DNA of 64,000 nucleotides from JAUVUV01 sp964548275. GTDB taxonomy: Bacteria; Gemmatimonadota; Glassbacteria; GWA2-58-10. The stretch spans positions 1 through 64,000 of the forward strand of contig CAZJQI010000019.1 of the NCBI GenBank assembly GCA_964548275.1, given 5' to 3'. Under the pieces are notes generated by a model that made no database searches, was not told the DNA's origin, and saw nothing but the letters and a program-made list of their open reading frames with translations. This document shows positions 59,976-64,000 of this stretch, in pieces. Position 1 is the first letter of the stretch. Each line of letters starts with the position of its first letter. A program made the translations under genes and the position numbers.

Positions 59976-61076
59976 TTATCGGGCGACCCTTGCACCTCCG
60001 CCTTTCATCACTCTCTCCACTTCTTTCAGGGTCGCCATGGTGGTGTCGCCTGGAGTGGTCATGGCCAGGGCGCCGTGTGCTGCGCCGTAATTGACAGCCT
60101 CCTCCGGAGCCTTGCCGCTGAGCAGGCCGTAGATCAGGCCGCTGGCAAAGCTGTCTCCGCCGCCAACCCGGTCGTAGATCTCCAGGTCCGGCCGCTGGAT
60201 CGCCTCGTAGAACTCGCCGTCCATCCAGAGAATGGCGCCCCAGTCATTGGTGCTGGCTGTCTTGGCATTGCGCAGCGTGGTGGCCACTGCCTTGAAATTG
60301 GGGAAGTCTTTCACCACCTGGGTGATCATCTGCGTGAAACCGGCGGGATCGAGTTTGCTCAGGTCCTTGTCCGCCCCGGGAACCTCGTAACCGAACGCTT
60401 TGGTGAAATCCTCCTCGTTGCCGATCATCACATCCACCAGCGGGGCGATCCTGCGGTTGACCTGCTGGGCTTTTTCAGTGCCGCCGGCGCTTTTCCACAG
60501 GCTGGGGCGGAAATTGAGGTCGAAAGAGGTATAAGTACCGTGCTTCTTTGCACACTCCAGCGCCTCGATTATCACATCGCTTGTGGTAGGCGAAAGCGCG
60601 GCGAAAATGCCGCCGGTATGGAACCAGCGTACACCGTCGGAGCCGAAAAGTTTCTCCCAGTGGATATCTCCGGCTTTCATCTGGCTGGCTGCGCTGTTGG
60701 CGCGATCCGAGCATCCGAGTGCAGCCCGCACACCGAAACCACGCTCGGTGAAATTGAGCCCCAGCCTGGAACTGCGGCCGATACCATCGAACGGCACCCA
60801 CTTGACATAACTCATGTCCACGCCGCCCTGACAGATCAGATCCTCCAGCAGGTGACCGACCTCATTGTCCACGATTGCAGTGACCACTCCGGCACGCAGA
60901 CCGAAACACTTACGCAGGCCGCGGGCCACGTTGTATTCACCTCCGCCCTCCCAGACACGGAAATTCCGCGTGGTGCGGACACGCATATCGCCGGGATCGA
61001 GACGGATCATGATTTCGCCGAGTGAGACGATATCGTACTTACAGCTCCCGGCAGGTTTGGCTTTGATGGTATTCAA
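59976..61076 (-). CDS. kdgK: 2-keto-3-deoxygluconate kinase-like PfkB sugar kinase
   Basis: Phosphorylates 2-keto-3-deoxygluconate (or a related sugar acid), the step after lyase/dehydratase breakdown of uronates. The protein has 366 residues. VSLGEIMIRLDP opens the ribokinase fold, GGGEYNVARGL is the sugar-binding loop, SFDLNFRPSLW and GNEEDF follow, and DRVGGGDSFASGLIYGLL is the PfkB signature 2 with the catalytic Asp. The start is TTG at 61076 after an AAGGAGG site. It lies 92 bp before the lyase gene on the same strand, and the two form a uronate unit. Confidence 0.88.
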   Translation of the reverse strand: MNTIKAKPAGSCKYDIVSLGEIMIRLDPGDMRVRTTRNFRVWEGGGEYNVARGLRKCFGLRAGVVTAIVDNEVGHLLEDLICQGGVDMSYVKWVPFDGIGRSSRLGLNFTERGFGVRAALGCSDRANSAASQMKAGDIHWEKLFGSDGVRWFHTGGIFAALSPTTSDVIIEALECAKKHGTYTSFDLNFRPSLWKSAGGTEKAQQVNRRIAPLVDVMIGNEEDFTKAFGYEVPGADKDLSKLDPAGFTQMITQVVKDFPNFKAVATTLRNAKTASTNDWGAILWMDGEFYEAIQRPDLEIYDRVGGGDSFASGLIYGLLSGKAPEEAVNYGAAHGALAMTTPGDTTMATLKEVERVMKGGGARVAR

Positions 61077-61382
61077 CTAGGTACCTCCTTTTTTTATTGT
61101 ATTCAAGCGTAATTGCAATGAAATGAACTCATCTTTGCGGAAATAAAATTGATCGGCGGGTGACAAATTACCGGATCGGAATACCCGTACCGTTATCGGG
61201 GCATTAAGATATACTTTTTTACTTTTTGAGGCAAGAATATATCAGGCGATCATAACGCTTCTCAGGCCTGGCCAGGTGAAAAGTCATTCTCTCGGAGATC
61301 AAGATTATTTCTTTATACAGCTTTGGTTTTGCCCCAATTTAAAATTTTCATTTTGCTTTATCACCTGTTTTTTTTTATATTT
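61077..61382. other. 306-bp AT-rich gap before the insertion sequence
   Basis: Upstream of kdgK and before the left end of the IS element. No open frame is supported. T-runs and AT-rich sequence dominate, and the last 8 bp (61375-61382) are the target duplication of the IS. It probably holds the kdgK promoter; I cannot place it with confidence. Confidence 0.4.
61375..61382. repeat. target-site duplication, left copy
   Basis: TTATATTT directly abuts the left inverted repeat and is repeated exactly at 62292-62299. Eight bases is the usual duplication length of IS1595-family elements. Confidence 0.85.
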
Positions 61383-62291
61383 GGTAATTGAGAACTAACT
61401 GGTACTTGCATATAATAGGGATATGCAATACCGACAACCATTAGAACTAGCAAACAGCTGCAAGAAAAGTGAGGCCTATTTTCGTGCACAACGTTGGGGC
61501 GGTAAGCGCTATTGCCCTGCCTGTGGATACCGAAGGAAATTGTACAGCCTCAGCGATGGACGTTTTCAATGCGCCCGTTGTTCATTCAAATTCAGAGAGT
61601 TCACCGGAACCTATTTAGAAAATCTACGAATAGGCTTTGATGAACTGAGCCATTTGCTATATTTGTTCGTTTTGGGTGTACCCTCATATAGATGTCGCGT
61701 TTATCTGTCTGTATCTCTAAAGACTGCTCAGAAGCTCTATACTCTGTTTCGTCAGGCGATCTACGACCACTGCATGATACAACTCAGAGAGATCATGCTT
61801 GAAGGTGAGATCGAAATTGACGAAAGCATGTGCGGCGGCCACCATAAAGGCAAACGGGGTTGGGGAGCTGCCGGTAAACATATTGTTTTTGGCCTTTATC
61901 AGCGTAATGGCCACGTGGTTACCTTTCCGGTGCCAGATCGGAGTACATCTGCTCTGCTGCCGTTAGTTTTACAGTACACAAAGCCAGGTTGCCTCTATTA
62001 CTCTGATGACTGGCATGCTTACACCAAGCTATCAATCAAAGGGGACCACGTGGTCATCGATAAACATAAAGGCAGACCCCGGGCCAAAGGCCGTGACCAT
62101 ATCAATGGTATAGAAGGTTTCTGGAGCTTTTCGAAAAACTGGATGTATCAATACCGTGGAATTCCTAAACACCATTTCCATCTTTATTTGAAAGAAACTG
62201 AATTTCGCTTTAACTACCGTAAAAGAGACCTTTTTAAGGAAATCTCTACCCTTTTAACACTTAATCTAAGTCCAGATAGTTCCTAATTACC
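61383..62291 (+). mobile_element. IS1595-family insertion sequence (909 bp)
   Basis: The element is bounded by 20-bp inverted repeats GGTAATTGAGAACTAACTGG (left) and CCAGATAGTTCCTAATTACC (right), with 17 of 20 matching, and by perfect 8-bp duplications. It contains one transposase gene. Intact ends and duplications argue for a fairly recent insertion. It lies 86 bp upstream of the encapsulated-ferritin-like gene and in the same orientation. Confidence 0.9.
61423..62286 (+). CDS. IS1595-family (ISXO2-like) transposase
   Basis: A 287-residue transposase. The N-terminal zinc ribbon is CPACGYRRKLYSLSDGRFQCARC (a CX2C/CX2C finger). The ISXO2-type DDE domain follows: EGEIEIDESMCGGHHKGKRGWG (first Asp), YSDDWHAYTKL (second Asp) and the HINGIEGFWSFSKNWMYQYRGI segment (third acidic residue). 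The frame is intact, so the enzyme may be active. Confidence 0.93.
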   Translation: MQYRQPLELANSCKKSEAYFRAQRWGGKRYCPACGYRRKLYSLSDGRFQCARCSFKFREFTGTYLENLRIGFDELSHLLYLFVLGVPSYRCRVYLSVSLKTAQKLYTLFRQAIYDHCMIQLREIMLEGEIEIDESMCGGHHKGKRGWGAAGKHIVFGLYQRNGHVVTFPVPDRSTSALLPLVLQYTKPGCLYYSDDWHAYTKLSIKGDHVVIDKHKGRPRAKGRDHINGIEGFWSFSKNWMYQYRGIPKHHFHLYLKETEFRFNYRKRDLFKEISTLLTLNLSPDSS

Positions 62292-62299
62292 TTATATTT
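62292..62299. repeat. target-site duplication, right copy
   Basis: TTATATTT directly follows the right inverted repeat and is identical to the left copy at 61375-61382. Confidence 0.85.
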
Positions 62300-62377
62300 A
62301 AATATAAAGCCGACTTTTCTCGATTTTTTTGTCATTTAGTTCAGTCTTGACCTGTCAGTTAAAAAGGAGGCTGTTTT

Positions 62378-62686
62378 ATGAGCGATACTTATCATGAACC
62401 AGCAGAAAAACTGCCGGCTGAGGTGCGTGATGTCCATCGTGCGCTGGCCAGTCTAATTGAGGAGCTCGAGGCGATTGACTGGTATCACCAGAGAGCCTCG
62501 TTGACCGATGACGAGGAACTCAGGGAGATTGTCAAGCACAACCGCGATGAGGAGATCGAACACGCATCGATGGCCTTGGAGTGGCTGCGCAGGCGGCTGC
62601 CCAAATTCGACGAGGAATTACGGACATATTTATTCACCTCCGGTGCGATTACCGAGCTGGAAGAAGGTGGAGAGGCAGAAGGATAA
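62378..62686 (+). CDS. encapsulated ferritin-like protein without a targeting tail
   Basis: A 102-residue four-helix-type ferritin fragment of the EncFtn family, which oxidises and stores iron inside encapsulin nanocompartments. The key pattern is LIEELEAIDWYHQR (iron-ligand Glu) and HNRDEEIEHASMALEWLRRR (Glu and His ligands), then YLFTSGAITELEE. Known EncFtn proteins continue into a linker and a C-terminal encapsulin-targeting peptide. Here the chain ends GGEAEG and lacks it. No encapsulin gene follows; a palindrome starts 11 bp after the stop. An AAGGAGG site precedes the ATG. The IS element 86 bp upstream may affect expression. Confidence 0.85.
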   Translation: MSDTYHEPAEKLPAEVRDVHRALASLIEELEAIDWYHQRASLTDDEELREIVKHNRDEEIEHASMALEWLRRRLPKFDEELRTYLFTSGAITELEEGGEAEG

Positions 62687-62696
62687 CAAATAGTTA

Positions 62697-62724
62697 GTAG
62701 GGGCGGTTCGCGAACCGCCCCTAC
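62697..62724. repeat. 28-bp perfect palindrome
   Basis: The left arm is GTAGGGGCGGTTCG and the right arm CGAACCGCCCCTAC, a perfect 28-bp inverted repeat. It lies between the ferritin-like gene and the transposase remnant, and it falls inside the reading frame of the remnant. Confidence 0.92.
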
Positions 62725-62992
62725 AATAATCCGAAACAACTAGAATGCCATGCAAATGGTTCGGCATGATAATGAATTCATCCAATTCGACATAGGGATA
62801 CCGTTCGGCCAACCATATCCAGGATTTTACAACCAACCTGCCGAGATCATTAAAAACAACTTTCGAATCCACAATTTCCCCGAACAAACATTCCCGGTTT
62901 TGCGTACAGATGTTTACTGAATAGGCTCCGGGTGTGGTATAATCGTAATCCGGCAGACGTATAGACCGTCTGTGTCGATGGATGTGATACAT
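62697..62992 (-). pseudogene. truncated REP-associated (IS200-like) tyrosine transposase
   Basis: The frame from the ATG at 62992 gives RRSIRLPDYDYTTPGAYSVN, CLFGEIVDSKVVFNDLG, and YVELDEFIIMPNHLHGILVV, the typical RAYT (Y1 transposase) start through the HxH metal motif NHLH. It then reads SDYCRGGSRTAPT across the palindrome and continues into sequence antisense to the ferritin gene. The catalytic tyrosine half is missing, so it cannot act. Full RAYTs are about 150-200 residues. Confidence 0.8.
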
Positions 62993-63063
62993 TGTTTTGA
63001 ATCGTCCGTATTTTTACCTTTACTGATACGTTATCGTATTTATGAATTCGTGTGCTAAGCTTT

Positions 63064-63095
63064 AAAAAGGGCACAGCCTGACGTGTCCTTTTTTT
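63064..63095 (-). terminator. intrinsic terminator of the mogA gene
   Basis: AAAAAGGGCAC pairs with GTGTCCTTTTT (one G-U wobble) around a short loop. It touches the stop codon of the minus-strand mogA gene, and T-runs are present on both strands. Confidence 0.7.
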
Positions 63096-63634
63096 CAAGT
63101 ATCATGGCTCTCACCGCGAATCATCCTCAAGGCGTGTTTTAATCCCGGCATTATGGCATCCAGAGATTCTTTCACACCCTTTTCGGATCCCGGCAGGTTT
63201 ACAATGAGGGTAGAGCCTCTGACTCCTGCCACCCCCCGGGAGAGCGTCGAGAATGGAGTGCGCTGCTGGCCGAACGAGCGGGCGGCCTGTGCGATTCCAT
63301 CCAGCCTTTGCTCGAGGATTTCCTTTGTGGCCTCCGGGGTCGAGTCGCGGGGGCTGATTCCTGTGCCGCCGGTTGAAAGCACCAGGTCGAGTTTTTGCTT
63401 ATCTGCATATTCAATCAGAGTTGATTTTATCCGATCCGGATCATCAGGAATCACCAGGTAATCCGCAACCTTGAAACCCTCCACTTCTATTCTTTCAAGT
63501 ATCCGCTGTCCGGATACATCCTCTTTTCTTCCCGCAGAGACCGAGTCGGATATAACCAGTACAGCGGTCCGCGGCGTCCAGTCCAGGGTCTGGTCGAAAT
63601 CAGACTTGCCTCCGTGCTTGGCGAGCAGCCGCAC
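63095..63634 (-). CDS. mogA: molybdopterin adenylyltransferase-like protein (MogA/MoaB)
   Basis: A 179-residue protein of the MoaB/MogA fold that binds molybdopterin in molybdenum cofactor synthesis. AVLVISDSVSAGRKEDVSGQRI and LVLSTGGTGISPRDSTPEATKEIL are the family's substrate loops, and LIVNLPGSEKGVKESL is the C-terminal motif. The first 15 residues (VRLLAKHGGKSDF) resemble the end of MoaC. The frame is open 17 codons further upstream without a start codon, so a GTG at 63634 is the first start. A good AGGGGA site precedes an out-of-frame ATG at about 63662, so the N-terminus may be frameshifted or the remnant of a MoaC-MoaB fusion. Confidence 0.82.
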   Translation of the reverse strand: MRLLAKHGGKSDFDQTLDWTPRTAVLVISDSVSAGRKEDVSGQRILERIEVEGFKVADYLVIPDDPDRIKSTLIEYADKQKLDLVLSTGGTGISPRDSTPEATKEILEQRLDGIAQAARSFGQQRTPFSTLSRGVAGVRGSTLIVNLPGSEKGVKESLDAIMPGLKHALRMIRGESHDT

Positions 63635-63715
63635 GCTGGTGATTTCCGCGAAACATCTTTCATAGGCTTTCCCCTGAAAATCAGATCATAGGAATTCAGC
63701 TATAATTGGATTCGC

Positions 63716-64000
63716 TTATTCCTGGATTATTTTATACTGGTTAATTGCTGTAAAATACAGCCCTTTCTCTTTGACATTTTCCCCGGCGGCCCTGCTCCAG
63801 GCCCCGGCATAAAGTTTCACCTGCGGTGCGTAGTGGCTGACAAGGCGATCCAGAGCGCTTTCGGCGCCTTGGTCGGTCTTGTAGTCCACGATCACCCAGC
63901 CGTCGGATTCGCGGAAAGCGAGATCTATCACCCCGCGCATGATCTCCGGGCCGCCCTCCTTTTCCGTCAGGATCTGGAACGGAACCTCCACCAGGAACTT
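63716..64000 (-). CDS. AddA/RecB-like nuclease-helicase, C-terminal part (partial)
   Basis: Only the last 94 residues are in the window; the gene runs off the right edge. RGVIDLAF and GWVIVDYKTDQG form the PD-(D/E)XK nuclease core (Asp and the DYK), and SHYAPQVKLYAGAW is the following QxxLY helix typical of AddA and RecB. The gene encodes a helicase-nuclease for recombinational repair, but which subunit it is cannot be decided from the tail alone. Confidence 0.75.
   Translation of the reverse strand, partial: KFLVEVPFQILTEKEGGPEIMRGVIDLAFRESDGWVIVDYKTDQGAESALDRLVSHYAPQVKLYAGAWSRAAGENVKEKGLYFTAINQYKIIQE

Noticed and set aside
59883..61025. 380-codon open frame antisense to kdgK
   Set aside because: The opposite strand carries a clear PfkB kinase with all motifs; the antisense frame has no recognisable feature.
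1..64000. CRISPR array, rRNA or tRNA genes
   Set aside because: I found no regularly spaced direct repeats and no credible RNA gene in the window.

Overview
The window is about 64 kb of moderately GC-rich bacterial chromosome with no rRNA, tRNA or CRISPR array. The gene set suggests an uncultured, probably anaerobic, saccharolytic Gram-negative bacterium of the FCB superphylum, near groups such as Latescibacterota, KSB1 or Zixibacteria. This placement is an inference. It rests on a SbsA/Big_5-type lipoprotein beginning CARMGPPPGGPEDTEPP, a propeller protein ending in a FlgD/T9SS-like C-terminal domain, a very large outer-membrane barrel of a type I associate with FCB genomes, an oxygen-sensitive class III ribonucleotide reductase, Pta, two URO-D-superfamily methyltransferases, and many exported glycan-active proteins (sulfatase, GH36, GH51, GH1, heparinase/alginate-lyase-like).

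Layout. 0.1-5.15 kb (minus): aroC-aroK-smg-topA operon with a good sigma70 promoter. 5.2-15.1 kb: sulfatase, exported RraA-like protein, GH36 lipoprotein, two exported alpha/beta hydrolases, an AsmA-like protein and a TPR protein. 15.1-20 kb (plus): nrdD, a CxxC redoxin, an nrdG-type activase and dut, behind a consensus promoter with two NrdR boxes, closed by a strong terminator. 20-25.8 kb (minus): GH1, NhaC-type antiporter, URO-D methyltransferase, GH51. 26-32.4 kb (plus): beta-propeller protein, 1161-residue barrel, a perfect DNA/RNA cloverleaf, then a BamA/TamA-like protein. 32.4-39.5 kb (plus): IMPase-like phosphatase, left-handed beta-helix protein, galactokinase-like GHMP kinase, then acyl/aryl-CoA ligase, aminotransferase and pta. 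39.7-41.3 kb: an AT-rich, Tat-exported fucose-isomerase-like gene. 41.6-43.7 kb: sugar isomerase/epimerase, queC, a small Cys-rich protein. 43.7-51.9 kb (minus): polysaccharide export/glycosyltransferase cluster plus surface proteins. 52-53.9 kb: DUF3311/sodium-solute symporter pair. 54-56.1 kb: a low-GC island (SIR2-like protein, SH3-like lipoprotein, membrane protein) whose genes are each preceded by a copy of the same repeat. 56.1-61.1 kb: a URO-D remnant, a MITE-like element, a URO-D methyltransferase, a polysaccharide-lyase-like protein and KDG kinase. 61.4-63 kb: an IS1595-family element with intact target duplications, an orphan encapsulated-ferritin gene and a truncated REP-associated transposase. 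63.1-64 kb: MogA/MoaB protein and the 3' end of an AddA/RecB-like gene.

How it fits together: exported sulfatase, glycosidases and a lyase open complex, sulfated or uronic-acid-containing polysaccharides. Sodium symporters and a PfkB-type 2-keto-3-deoxygluconate kinase feed the products into central metabolism. Pta gives acetyl phosphate. The URO-D methyltransferases may handle methyl groups of substituted sugars.

The most notable non-coding signals are a three-hairpin cloverleaf with a 12-bp closing stem (30420-30504), a family of dispersed 28-bp palindromes tied to a broken RAYT transposase, the repeat-separated low-GC island, and an EncFtn gene that has lost its targeting tail and has no encapsulin beside it.
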